In this document: piece after piece, positions 12,988 through 21,291 of the stretch
How positions within the stretch are numbered: the stretch's first letter is position 1
Layout: every line of letters starts with the position of its first letter
Assembly: GCA_018223125.1 (NCBI GenBank)
Contig: JAAEZA010000016.1
Location: forward strand, 1-64,000
From: Paracoccaceae bacterium
Lineage (GTDB): Bacteria > Pseudomonadota > Alphaproteobacteria > Rhodobacterales > Rhodobacteraceae
Reading direction: 5' to 3'
Length of the DNA: 64,000 nucleotides
Position numbers and translations under genes: made by a program
The notes under the pieces: model-generated
What the model saw: the letters and a program-made list of their open reading frames with translations, nothing else
Databases searched by the model: none
Told to the model about the DNA's origin: nothing

Positions 12988-14223
12988 GTGGGCGATGTAC
13001 TGAAATCGCGCCTGCTTGGCTGGGTCTCTTTCGGTACCGAAAAATTCGAAGGACCGGCAAAGCGGCGGATTGTTATGACCAACATTCTTGTAATGTTGAT
13101 CACCGCTCTGGCCGTGCCCCATGCGATCCTTTTTACAATTTATGACGCGCAGGCTTTGTGGATACCGATCTGCCTGACCCTGTTCTGCGCCGTCGCCTTT
13201 CAACTGACACCGCTGCTGCACGCGGTAAATCCTTATGCCGGTGGTCTTTACAACCTGTCGCTCTGGCTGGTTTTTGCGACGACCATTGCGTGGATGTTCT
13301 CTGCCCGCTCGGGTGTGCATTTCTACCTGCTGGCAGGCGCGACCACCGCCATCGCCATATTCGGCATCCGCCAGAACCCGCTTTCGATCCTCTCGATTTT
13401 TCTCGGTCTGGCCTGCTTCATCATTGCGGATCGCAACTTTGACCAGCCTGCCCCGTTCATCGTCGTCTCGGACGGGTTTCTGGACGTGTTCTACTATCTT
13501 TCGATTCCCACTGCGATGCTGTTCATCTTTTGCATGGTGTTCTACGGCTTCAAACAGGCCAGTCTGGCCGAGGAAGCCCTGCAAAAGGAATATGAATACT
13601 CCGAGGCCCTGCTCTCCAACATGCTGCCAGGACCGATTGCAGCGCAACTGAAGCGCAATCCCGGCCGCACCATTGCAGACAACCACGAAGAGGCGACAAT
13701 CCTGTTTGCCGATATTGTCGGGTTCACACCCCGTGCCAGCCACCAGAGCCCCGATATGCTGGTCAAATTCCTCAACCAGTTGTTCACCCGTTTTGACGGT
13801 CTGGCCAACAAGCACGGGCTGGAAAAAATCAAAACGCTGGGGGATGCCTTCATGGTGGCAGGCGGCATGCCCGAGGCCCAACCGGACCACGCCGAACGGG
13901 TGGCGCGGATGGCGCTTGATATGGTGGCAGAAACCAACAAATTCGCAGAGGAAATGGGCGAGAACATCGAACTGCGCATCGGTATTCATACCGGACCTGT
14001 GGTGGCCGGTGTCATCGGCACCAAAAAGCCGTTTTACGATGTCTGGGGCGATACAGTAAACACGGCAGCGCGGCTGGAAACCTTCGGAACCAACGGCAAA
14101 ATTCAGGTCACCGCGGAAACCAAGGCGATTCTTGAATCACAGTTCGACTTTGAAGAACGGGGTAAAGTCAGCATCAAAGGCAAGGGCGATCTGGATCTGT
14201 GGTATCTTGAGGGGATGCGTTAA
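12988..14223 (+). CDS. Membrane-anchored class III adenylate/guanylate cyclase
   Basis: A 411-residue protein. Residues about 25-190 hold five to six hydrophobic segments forming an integral-membrane sensor region. A short coiled linker (SLAEEALQKEYEYSEALL) follows, then the class III cyclase domain from about 210. Visible catalytic features are ILFADIVGFT (first metal Asp), KTLGDAFMVAGG (second metal Asp) and YDVWGDTVNTAARLE. It most likely makes cAMP from ATP at the inner membrane face in response to an unknown cue. The start is GTG at 12988, 138 bp past the clpA stop and beyond the clpA terminator. Confidence 0.9.
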   Translation: MGDVLKSRLLGWVSFGTEKFEGPAKRRIVMTNILVMLITALAVPHAILFTIYDAQALWIPICLTLFCAVAFQLTPLLHAVNPYAGGLYNLSLWLVFATTIAWMFSARSGVHFYLLAGATTAIAIFGIRQNPLSILSIFLGLACFIIADRNFDQPAPFIVVSDGFLDVFYYLSIPTAMLFIFCMVFYGFKQASLAEEALQKEYEYSEALLSNMLPGPIAAQLKRNPGRTIADNHEEATILFADIVGFTPRASHQSPDMLVKFLNQLFTRFDGLANKHGLEKIKTLGDAFMVAGGMPEAQPDHAERVARMALDMVAETNKFAEEMGENIELRIGIHTGPVVAGVIGTKKPFYDVWGDTVNTAARLETFGTNGKIQVTAETKAILESQFDFEERGKVSIKGKGDLDLWYLEGMR

Positions 14224-14230
14224 ACCGCCC

Positions 14231-14255
14231 TGACACAGCGCGTGTCACTTCTATT
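14231..14255 (+). terminator. Possible terminator of the adenylate cyclase gene
   Basis: A perfect 6-bp hairpin, TGACAC (14231-14236) and GTGTCA (14242-14247), starts 8 bp after the cyclase stop and is followed by CTTCTATT. The U-tract is interrupted and overlaps the end of the convergent gene, so this is only a candidate. Confidence 0.4.
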
Positions 14256-15111
14256 CCGCCGCCATCTGCATCGGCCAGTTGGTCATCTCGCAAATCTGCG
14301 CGGAAACCCTGCTCAAGCTTTTGCGAACATCGTCGAACCGGCCATTCTTTGTCACCGTTTTCTCATCCAGATAAAGGGCACGATCGATTTCGATCTGCAC
14401 ACAATGCTGCCCCGAACTCGGCCTCCCGTAGGCCTGCGCAATATAAGCCCCCGCGAAGGGCGTATTGCGCGCTACCCGAAACCCTTCCTGTTTCAAAAAG
14501 CCCTCGATCTCCTCGACAAAGGCATTGTCGCAGGAAGAACCGAACCGGTCCCCGAGCACGATATCCGGTGAACGCCCGAACAGGCCTGTGACATTTGCAA
14601 CGGCCTCATGGGGCATCGAGTGGCAGTCCACCAGCAGAACCTGCCCGAAGGCCGCACGGGCCGTCCGGAGCAGATCGCCAAGCTCTGCATGATACGGCGT
14701 GTAATACCGCCGCAACCGCTCCTCGGCCTGTTTCAGGCTGATTTTGCCACTGATCAGCGCACGGCCCTCTGAAACCACACGGGGAATCACCCCCAGCCCC
14801 GAGGCAACGCGCGGATTTCCCTTGAAGACACGCGCCCCTTCGATCACGGCGCTATCCAGTTCGTCTATGCCACGGTTCAGGTCCACATAGGCCCGTGGTG
14901 CAGAGGCACTCAGCAATGGCGCGCCATATTCCGTCACGGCTTCGAAGAGTTGATCCACAAAGGCATCTTCCGAACTGCGAATCGCCACCGAATCCAGAAC
15001 TGATTCCTGTAAAAAGGACGCCGGATAGTCCCGTCCGCTGTGCGGAGAGGAAAAAACCGTCCCGCAGGTAACGGTTTCAGGCAGGTGCAAGTGGTATTCT
15101 ACAGGGGTCAT
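14251..15111 (-). CDS. N-formylglutamate amidohydrolase family protein
   Basis: About 286 residues. Family hallmarks are FSSPHSGRDYP near residue 20, ASAPRAYVDLNRGIDELD, VDCHSMPHEA in the centre and GAYIAQAYGRPSSGQHCVQIEIDR near the C-terminus. These carry the His/Glu/Asp metal-ligand pattern of zinc amidohydrolases. Characterised members cleave N-formylglutamate in the histidine degradation route. No hut genes are nearby, so its physiological substrate is open. The start is taken at 15111, which has AGAGAG about seven bases upstream; the in-frame ATGs at 15132 and 15147 have none. Confidence 0.88.
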   Translation of the reverse strand: MTPVEYHLHLPETVTCGTVFSSPHSGRDYPASFLQESVLDSVAIRSSEDAFVDQLFEAVTEYGAPLLSASAPRAYVDLNRGIDELDSAVIEGARVFKGNPRVASGLGVIPRVVSEGRALISGKISLKQAEERLRRYYTPYHAELGDLLRTARAAFGQVLLVDCHSMPHEAVANVTGLFGRSPDIVLGDRFGSSCDNAFVEEIEGFLKQEGFRVARNTPFAGAYIAQAYGRPSSGQHCVQIEIDRALYLDEKTVTKNGRFDDVRKSLSRVSAQICEMTNWPMQMAAE

Positions 15112-15240
15112 GGCGGTCTCTCTTGTTGTCATCTGATACCATTGCACGATTAGAGATGCAAAACCTCTTGAACCCGTCCGCGAACCCGCCTATAGACCGC
15201 GAACACGAATTTCTGTCAGCTTCGACAGATGCTTGGATTC

Positions 15241-15315
15241 GGGCGTATAGCTCAGCGGGAGAGCACTTCGTTGACATCGAAGGGGTCACTGGTTCAATCC
15301 CAGTTACGCCCACCA
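15241..15315 (+). tRNA. tRNA-Val (anticodon GAC)
   Basis: A 75-nt cloverleaf including an encoded 3' CCA. The acceptor stem is GGGCGTA (15241-15247) and TACGCCC (15305-15311), the D-stem GCTC/GAGC, and the anticodon stem CTTCG/CGAAG around loop TTGACAT. The anticodon GAC is at 15273-15275. The T arm contains GGTTCAATCC. Confidence 0.97.
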
Positions 15316-15387
15316 TTCCCCCCTCGGGGTCTGGTATAACCGAAACAAAAAGGCGCCTCCCCGCGCGCCGCGAAAAAGGAGAAGGCC

Positions 15388-15513
15388 ATGAAGGTCAAAA
15401 ACTCGCTCCGCTCGCTCAAAGCGCGCCACCGGGATTGCCGTGTGGTTCGTCGTAAGGGCCGCGTATATGTGATCAACAAAACCCAGCGCCGCTTTAAGGC
15501 ACGTCAGGGTTAA
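15388..15513 (+). CDS. rpmJ: 50S ribosomal protein L36, zinc-free (YkgO-type) form
   Basis: A 41-residue protein, too short for many gene finders, starting [20 protein letters not shown] and ending QRRFKARQG. It matches bL36 but has only one of the usual zinc-ribbon cysteines, so it is the C-minus form that replaces or duplicates the zinc-binding form. A GGAG ribosome-binding site is at 15378-15381. It lies 73 bp after tRNA-Val and ends just before a strong terminator. In bacteria with both forms the C-minus copy is often induced under zinc limitation, but I see no clear Zur site. Confidence 0.95.
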   Translation: MKVKNSLRSLKARHRDCRVVRRKGRVYVINKTQRRFKARQG

Positions 15514-15534
15514 GTTCCGACACATCCAGTTTTC

Positions 15535-15564
15535 AAAAGGCCGCAGCACCCGCTGCGGCCTTTT
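15535..15564. terminator. Bidirectional Rho-independent terminator
   Basis: A perfect 13-bp stem, AAAAGGCCGCAGC (15535-15547) paired with GCTGCGGCCTTTT (15552-15564), with a 4-base loop. It has T-runs on both strands, so it can end both the L36 transcript (plus) and the acyl-CoA thioesterase operon (minus). Confidence 0.93.
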
Positions 15565-15617
15565 GCTTTTGAAGAACAGCTTCTTGTGGCGGTGCCCCGC
15601 CACAAACCGGCAGGGCG

Positions 15618-16433
15618 CTACTGGCGGTACCAGACAAGCTGTGTCCCCGTGGCCAGCACCTTTCCATCCGAAGACCAAAGCTGCATCTGCTGGTCGTGGA
15701 AATTCCCCTGAAACCGCATCGCATCCGCGACACCCAATACCGGTGCAGTCCCCTGCGCTTTGATATCTGCCTGATTCGCCAGAAAATGGGTGGTGATCGA
15801 CACAGAGCCCATCGGCTGCATCGTGCCGCGCACATGCAACAGACGCAAAAAGAAGCAATCCGCCAATGCAGCCAGCGACAGGTAATCCAGCGGCCGCGGT
15901 GGATTGTCCCCGATCCAGACTTCGGTCCGCGTTTCTCCGAATCCCTCTTTCGGTTTTCCGGTCCAGTCCGGCAGCCCCTTCACGAAACCGAAGCGGTACC
16001 GTTCCAGCCACTTCAAAGGCCCGCGACCGTCCTGCATCCCGACAGCTTCCGCAGCAGGTACATCCGGCATGGTCACAGGCTGGTAGGCAAAAACATCGCC
16101 GCGATGGCCGCAAACGACAGTTGCCGTGGCACAGATCTTCGCGTCCTGTAGCAGCTCAAGGCTCCAGTGCTGCGTGTATTTTCCGGTCCGGCAGAGTTTG
16201 GACACAACCTCGAACCCGCCCGTTCCCATAGCGGACAGCAGGTTGATGGTCATGGACACTGGATCGCCCTGACAGCGCGGATCGCTTAACACAGCGTTCA
16301 GAACCGTCGCTGTTGTGGCCCCACCAAAAGAGCCGACCATATTGGCATAATCCGGCGCAGGCGCTCCGGCCCAGACACCAGTATCCGTGGCAGTTAAAGC
16401 AGTGGCGAGATCAAAGGGGTGGGTATCCGGCAT
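15618..16433 (-). CDS. Acyl-CoA thioesterase family protein (TesB-like double hotdog)
   Basis: About 271 residues. The layout fits the tandem-hotdog thioesterase family. The N-terminal half has GGATTATVLNAVLSDPRCQGDPVSMTINLLSAM, the helix and strand of the first hotdog. The C-terminal half has DYLSLAALADCFFLRLL, then SVSITTHFLAN, the usual acyl-chain site region, and ends with TGTQLVWYRQ. Such enzymes hydrolyse acyl-CoA thioesters. It is the last gene on the minus strand after the CoA-ligase/ABC cluster, and CoA thioester chemistry links it to that cluster. Starts at 16433, 16445 and 16490 are all in frame; only a weak AGATGGA precedes 16433. Confidence 0.75.
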   Translation of the reverse strand: MPDTHPFDLATALTATDTGVWAGAPAPDYANMVGSFGGATTATVLNAVLSDPRCQGDPVSMTINLLSAMGTGGFEVVSKLCRTGKYTQHWSLELLQDAKICATATVVCGHRGDVFAYQPVTMPDVPAAEAVGMQDGRGPLKWLERYRFGFVKGLPDWTGKPKEGFGETRTEVWIGDNPPRPLDYLSLAALADCFFLRLLHVRGTMQPMGSVSITTHFLANQADIKAQGTAPVLGVADAMRFQGNFHDQQMQLWSSDGKVLATGTQLVWYRQ

Positions 16434-16557
16434 GGCAGCGTCCATCTTTTGGGCAGGCGGAAATTCTCCCAGCCTGCAACGTTTCTCCATCCGCTATAAC
16501 AACGGCTTGGACACCGGACAATTCGGACACCGCGTCACCGTGACGGGACGTCAGCCT

Positions 16558-17784
16558 TCAGTCATAGCTGCGCTGGTCGTCGATCACCTTGCCATCATTC
16601 GGCAGGCTTCCGACGGGATGCATTTCCACGCGCCCCCGCAGTTTAAGCACATCGCGCACCGAAGCCTCGATCCGTCCGGCATCCGCGCCATTCGCCGCTT
16701 CGCACAGAACAGTCATGCTGTCGGACTCGCCGTCACGGCTGACAACCACACGGGCTTTGGACACTTCATCGTGCCGCGCAACCAGATCGGCCACCTGTTC
16801 GGGGCGCACAAACATGCCCTTGATCTTGGCGGTCTGGTCCGCACGCCCCATCCAGCCCTTGATCCGCATGTTGGTCCGCCCGCAGGGGGATTGCCCCGCC
16901 AGCACGGCGCTCATATCGCCGGTGGCAAACCGGATCAGCGGATAATCGGGGTTGAGCGTGGTCACGACAACCTCGCCCACTTCTCCTTCCGCCACTGGAT
17001 TGCCAGTGCCCGGCGTGACGATCTCTACGATCACCCCCTCATCGACGATCATGCCTTCCATTGCCGGAGTTTCATAGGCGATAGACCCCAGATCAGCGGT
17101 GCCATAGCCTTGCAAACAGGCGATCCCGCGGTCTGCGTATTCGGCCCGCAGGCTCGGGAACAGCGCCCCGCCTCCGACCACAGCCTTTTTCAGACCGGAC
17201 AGTTCCACGCCCATCTCGGCCGCTTTATCAAGGATGACTTTCAGATAATCCGGCGTGCCGGTATAGGCCGTCACCCCCAGCGCTGCTGCCGCCTGAACCT
17301 GCAGTTCCGTCTGGCCGGTCCCCGCAGGCAGCACAGTTGCACCAACCGCTGCTGCACCATTTTCAAACATCATGCCGGCAGGGGTTAGATGATAGGAAAA
17401 GCAGTTCTGCACCACATCGGATTTCCCGACTCCGGCCGCAAACAACCCGCGCCCCATACGCCACCAGTCACGCCCGCGCATCCCCGGTTCATAGATCGGC
17501 CCCGGGGACTGGAAAACATGATCGAACCCAGAAACACCATGGGCGGCATACCCCCCGAAAGGCGGAGTCGATTTCTGTGCAGCTACCAGATCGGATTTGC
17601 GCAGAACCGGCAGTTTCGCCAGCGCAGCCATATCCACCACCTGTGCCGCATCCACGTCCGCCAGCCCTGCGCCATAGCCCCCAGCGCGGGCCTGCGCCTG
17701 CGCGATCTGGCGCGGCAGGGCCGTGGCCAGATCGGCTGCCCGCTGGTCTGCGCTGCGTGTTTCCAACTCGTCGTAAAATGCCAT
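16558..17784 (-). CDS. Phenylacetate-CoA ligase-like AMP-dependent ligase
   Basis: About 408 residues, an adenylate-forming enzyme of the PaaK-like group. It has VFQSPGPIYEPG in place of the Ser/Thr/Gly-rich P-loop. A YGTADLGSIAYET segment matches the YGxTE-like motif. IRFATGDMSAVL holds the ribose-binding Asp, and IKGWMGRADQTAKIKGMFVRPEQV is the C-terminal hinge. It would activate an aryl or alkyl carboxylate to its CoA thioester. The SPGPIYEPG loop suggests reduced similarity to true PaaK. The start at 17784 follows GGAAGAGGG. The gene is 90 bp downstream of livF and probably in the same operon. Confidence 0.85.
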   Translation of the reverse strand: MAFYDELETRSADQRAADLATALPRQIAQAQARAGGYGAGLADVDAAQVVDMAALAKLPVLRKSDLVAAQKSTPPFGGYAAHGVSGFDHVFQSPGPIYEPGMRGRDWWRMGRGLFAAGVGKSDVVQNCFSYHLTPAGMMFENGAAAVGATVLPAGTGQTELQVQAAAALGVTAYTGTPDYLKVILDKAAEMGVELSGLKKAVVGGGALFPSLRAEYADRGIACLQGYGTADLGSIAYETPAMEGMIVDEGVIVEIVTPGTGNPVAEGEVGEVVVTTLNPDYPLIRFATGDMSAVLAGQSPCGRTNMRIKGWMGRADQTAKIKGMFVRPEQVADLVARHDEVSKARVVVSRDGESDSMTVLCEAANGADAGRIEASVRDVLKLRGRVEMHPVGSLPNDGKVIDDQRSYD

Positions 17785-17823
17785 CAGACTGCCCTCTTCC
17801 ACCCCGCGACCCTAAAGGGTGCG

Positions 17824-17847
17824 GCTTCAATGTTCCTAAAATACTCA
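17824..17847 (-). repeat. Dispersed motif copy 1 (GAGTATTTTAGGAACATTGAAG)
   Basis: Read on the minus strand, this matches the copies at 30310-30330 and 58054-58076 except for a few internal bases. It lies between the livF stop and the PaaK-like start. A small hairpin, ACCCT-AA-AGGGT (about 17809-17820), follows it on the minus strand. Confidence 0.6.
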
Positions 17848-17873
17848 AACCGGTTACGCCGCAGCGTGCCGGA

Positions 17874-18695
17874 TCAGCTGAGCCAGCGCTTGCGGCGGCG
17901 ATAGCTGCGCACGTCGCGAAAAGACTTTCGCCCCTCGTCCGACATGCCGAGATAGAATTCCTTCACATCCGGATTTTCCCGCAACTCGGCAGCAGGTCCG
18001 TCCATCACAACGCGCCCGCTCTCCAGAATATAGCCGTAGTGGGCAAACCGCAGGGCGACGTTGGTGTTCTGTTCTGCCAACAGGAAAGACACGCCTTCCT
18101 TCTCGTTCAGATCCTTCACGATGCCGAAAATTTCTTCCACCAGCTGCGGTGCCAGCCCCATGGACGGCTCGTCCAGCAACACGGTTTCAGGCTTGGACAT
18201 CAGCGCACGGCCAATGGCCACCATCTGCTGCTCCCCGCCCGAAGTGTACCCGGCCTGCGACTTACGTCGCTCTTTCAGGCGCGGGAAATAGGTGTAGACC
18301 AGATCCAGATCCTGCGCGAGCTGCGCGCGGGAGATGTTGCGGGTATAGCTGCCGGTCAGAAGGTTTTCCTCAACGGTCAGATGCTCGAAGCAATGCCGCC
18401 CCTCCATCACCTGAATAACACCGCGCCGCACCAGTTCGGCGGGGGAAAGATCCGCCACGGGATCTTCCCGATACAGGATCGACCCTTTGGTCACTTCGCC
18501 CCGTTCCGAATGCAGAAGATTGGAAATCGCCTTGAGAGTCGTGGTCTTGCCCGCGCCATTCCCGCCAAGCAGCGCTGTAATCCCGCCTTTGGGCACAGAG
18601 AGGCTCACCCCTTTCAGGACAAGGATGACGTGATTGTAGATCACTTCGATGTTGTTGACCTCTAACAGGGTCTCGGTTTTGCCAGCGTCCAGCAT
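17874..18695 (-). CDS. livF: Branched-chain amino acid-type ABC transporter ATPase, LivF-like
   Basis: A 273-residue ABC ATPase. It shows Walker A GGNGAGKTT, signature TSGGEQQMVAIGRAL, and Walker B VLLDEPSMGLAP. Short loops and a VIYNHVILVLKGVSL start match LivF. It powers import with LivG, LivH and LivM. Its position beside two CoA ligases suggests the substrate is a carboxylic acid, not an amino acid. The start at 18695 is preceded by GGAAGTG. It is 74 bp downstream of the binding-protein gene. Confidence 0.93.
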   Translation of the reverse strand: MLDAGKTETLLEVNNIEVIYNHVILVLKGVSLSVPKGGITALLGGNGAGKTTTLKAISNLLHSERGEVTKGSILYREDPVADLSPAELVRRGVIQVMEGRHCFEHLTVEENLLTGSYTRNISRAQLAQDLDLVYTYFPRLKERRKSQAGYTSGGEQQMVAIGRALMSKPETVLLDEPSMGLAPQLVEEIFGIVKDLNEKEGVSFLLAEQNTNVALRFAHYGYILESGRVVMDGPAAELRENPDVKEFYLGMSDEGRKSFRDVRSYRRRKRWLS

Positions 18696-18769
18696 CGTTC
18701 ACTTCCAAGCTTTTACATTCGGGTCCACCGGGCGGGACACTCCGCCCGGTGATTGCTTTTCGTCCGGCC

Positions 18770-20056
18770 TCAGTTGCAGCGGGACTCGATGTTGTTTTCT
18801 TTGGCGTAAGCTTCGGAATCTTCCTTGATCAGCGCATCAATCACTTCGCTGTCTGTCGGTTTGAAGTCCGAAATCAGCGACCAGGTTTTTGCTGTCGCGT
18901 CCCATTGCGCAACACCCACAAGGCCGTCACCGCCGTGGTTTTCACAGGTCACTTTGAACTCGGGGCCGAAACCGCCCAGACCAAGGCTTTCCATACGGGC
19001 TTCGGTGATTTCCAGATTTTCCATGGCATCGCGCAATTCGCCCGCAGTGATGTCGGATTTGCCTGTGGCGGCCTGCGCATCCTTGATCGCCTCAACCGCC
19101 AGCATCGCTGCATAAAGACCACGGTTATAAAGAACCGAACCAACTGTATCGCCGGAGCCTGCAGCCTTGCCGGCATCAACAACATATTTCTTGATGTCGT
19201 CATACACGGGGAAGTCGCTGCCAACGCCGTGGAAGGTTACAGCCTTGTAGCCGTCCGCCGCGGCACCGGCAGGCAGCACGTCATGATCCGCACCGGACCA
19301 CCAGATGCCGATGAAGTTTTCCATCGGAAAGCGCACGTTGGCGGCTTCCTGAACGGCGACCTGATTCATCACGCCCCACCCCCACATCAGAACATAGTCA
19401 GGCTTCTCGCGGCGGATTTGCAGCCACTGGGATTTCTGCTCTTGTCCGGGATGGTCAACCGGCAGCAGGGTCAGTTTGAAACCGTGTTTCTTGCCCAGTT
19501 CTTCCAGTGTACGAATCGGCTCCTTGCCGAAGGCAGAGTTGTGATAGACCAGTGCAATGGTCTTGCCGCTGATGTCATTGTTGTTGGTTTCCAGCAGGTA
19601 GTTCACCATGCCCGAAGCACCATCCCAATAGTTGGCAGGATAGTTGAAAACATGGCTGAACACATCGCCGTTTTTGGCGGATGTACGACCATAACCAAGC
19701 GTGTGAACCGGAATGTTGTCCGCAGTCGCTTTGGGGATCAGCTGATAGGTGATACCGGTGGACAGCGGTTCGTAAACCAGCGCGCCGTCGCCTTTTGTGG
19801 CCTCGTAGCATTCCACACCTTTTTCGGTGTTATAGCCGGTTTCACACTCGGTGATCTTGATTTTTTCGCCGCCAACGCCGCCATCGCGCTCGTTGATCAG
19901 GGTCAGATAATCGGCATAGCCGTCAGCAAAAGGAATACCACCGGCGGCGTAAGGACCGGTGCGGTAGCTCAGCGACGGGACCACCAGATCCGCCATCACC
20001 GGCGCCGCAGTAATGACAGCCGCCACGGCTGCTGCTGCGAGTTTCGTAAACTTCAT
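18770..20056 (-). CDS. Periplasmic substrate-binding protein, type I (LivK-like)
   Basis: About 428 residues. The ATG at 20056 has GGGAGG upstream and opens a signal peptide, MKFTKLAAAAVAAVITAAPVMA, with likely cleavage after VMA. The mature part starts DLVVPSLSYRTGPYAAGG, a type I periplasmic-binding-protein pattern, and includes a GDGALVYEPLSTGITYQ segment and GKTIALVYHNSAFGKEP at the second lobe. The longer frame to 20095 would spoil the signal peptide. It captures the ligand for LivHM-FG. The family binds amino acids, amides, urea or aromatic acids; the ligand here is not evident. Confidence 0.92.
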   Translation of the reverse strand: MKFTKLAAAAVAAVITAAPVMADLVVPSLSYRTGPYAAGGIPFADGYADYLTLINERDGGVGGEKIKITECETGYNTEKGVECYEATKGDGALVYEPLSTGITYQLIPKATADNIPVHTLGYGRTSAKNGDVFSHVFNYPANYWDGASGMVNYLLETNNNDISGKTIALVYHNSAFGKEPIRTLEELGKKHGFKLTLLPVDHPGQEQKSQWLQIRREKPDYVLMWGWGVMNQVAVQEAANVRFPMENFIGIWWSGADHDVLPAGAAADGYKAVTFHGVGSDFPVYDDIKKYVVDAGKAAGSGDTVGSVLYNRGLYAAMLAVEAIKDAQAATGKSDITAGELRDAMENLEITEARMESLGLGGFGPEFKVTCENHGGDGLVGVAQWDATAKTWSLISDFKPTDSEVIDALIKEDSEAYAKENNIESRCN

Positions 20057-20120
20057 GTGTTCTATCCTCCCAAGGTTTTGACACAGTAAACACACCCTAA
20101 AGGGCGCAGTAAATTTGGCC

Positions 20121-21197
20121 CTAATGCGGGAAAGGCCAAAGTCTCAGTTTCTCTTTGGCCAACCGCCACAATTGCGCCAGACCATGCGGCTCCAGAATAA
20201 GGAACACGATGATCAGCCCGCCCACGATAACAAATTCGAAATGCGCTGCCAGATCCGTGGCCCAGCCAAGCTGGCCGACCATGACATTCTTCAGCAGCAC
20301 CGGCATCAGCACCATAAAGGCAGCCCCCGCGAAAGACCCGAAGATGGATCCCAGCCCGCCGATGATGACCATGAACAGGATGATGAAGGATTTACCGATC
20401 CCGAAGGCCTCGCCCACTTCTACAGCACCAAGGTAGAGCACGAAGAACATCGCCCCGCTGACCCCGACATAAAAGGAACTGATGGCAAAAGCGGACAGCT
20501 TTGCTGTCATCGGGTTCACCCCGATGATCTCGGCAGCGATGTCCATATCACGGATCGCCATCCACTTGCGCCCCAGCGACCCGCGGGTCAGGTTGCGCGC
20601 TACCACAGCCAGCACCACCACAAAAACAAGCGCCACCAGATAAACCGCCCAAGCATGGGTTTCAGCACCCGTCACCGCATAGCCAAAGACAGTCCGTTCC
20701 GGCGCGTTGATCTGGCCAGATGCAGAATAGTTGTAAAACCACGGCACCTTGTTGAACAGCCAGACCAGAAAGAACTGCGCCGCCAGTGTGGCAACCGCCA
20801 GATAGAAGCCTTTGATCCGCAGGCTTGGCAGGCCGAACAGAATGCCAACCGCCGCCGTTACAAAGCCTGACAACAGGATAACCGAAAATATATCCATCCC
20901 CGGAAAAGAGGTCATGAATTTGTAGCAGGAATAGGCCCCCACGGCCATAAACCCGCCGCTGCCAAGGCTCACCTGTCCGCAATACCCCGTCAGGATGTTC
21001 AGCCCGATCGCCGCAACCGAATAGATCAGGAAGGGCAACACCACCGCATTCAGCCAGTAGTCGTTGATAATGAAGGGCACCACCAGAAAGGCAAAGGCCA
21101 GAACAGCCCAATAGCGGTAGCGGTCGAACTTGATCGGGAACGTCTGGCTGTCGTCCGCATATGTCGTCTTGAAATCACCAGCTTCACGATAAAACAT
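20121..21197 (-). CDS. livM: ABC transporter permease, LivM-like
   Basis: A 358-residue inner-membrane permease with eight to ten hydrophobic segments. Family marks are NILTGYCGQVSLGSGGFMAVGAY in the first third and GRKWMAIRDMDIAAEIIGVNPMTAKLSAFAISSFYVGVSGAM, which holds the cytoplasmic coupling (EAA-like) loop, then GGLGSIFGSFAGAAFM. It forms the channel with LivH. It is 64 bp upstream of the binding-protein gene and 94 bp downstream of livH. Confidence 0.93.
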   Translation of the reverse strand: MFYREAGDFKTTYADDSQTFPIKFDRYRYWAVLAFAFLVVPFIINDYWLNAVVLPFLIYSVAAIGLNILTGYCGQVSLGSGGFMAVGAYSCYKFMTSFPGMDIFSVILLSGFVTAAVGILFGLPSLRIKGFYLAVATLAAQFFLVWLFNKVPWFYNYSASGQINAPERTVFGYAVTGAETHAWAVYLVALVFVVVLAVVARNLTRGSLGRKWMAIRDMDIAAEIIGVNPMTAKLSAFAISSFYVGVSGAMFFVLYLGAVEVGEAFGIGKSFIILFMVIIGGLGSIFGSFAGAAFMVLMPVLLKNVMVGQLGWATDLAAHFEFVIVGGLIIVFLILEPHGLAQLWRLAKEKLRLWPFPH

Positions 21198-21232
21198 CAG
21201 CGCTGCCCCTTTTGTATTCTCAGACCACCGGT

Positions 21233-21271
21233 CTTCTTCTGGTTAAAAATATCCCCGCCGGAGGCGCCGGC
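21233..21271 (-). repeat. Dispersed motif, divergent copy with GC hairpin
   Basis: On the minus strand, a GCCGG-n5-CCGGC hairpin is followed by GGGGATATTTTTAACCAGAAGAAG. It resembles the GAGTATTT-n4-AACATTGAAG copies elsewhere in the window, in the same orientation, and lies in the livH-livM gap. The relation is by eye and weaker than among the other three. Confidence 0.45.
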
Positions 21272-21291
21272 CCGTGCGAAACGTTCCATCG

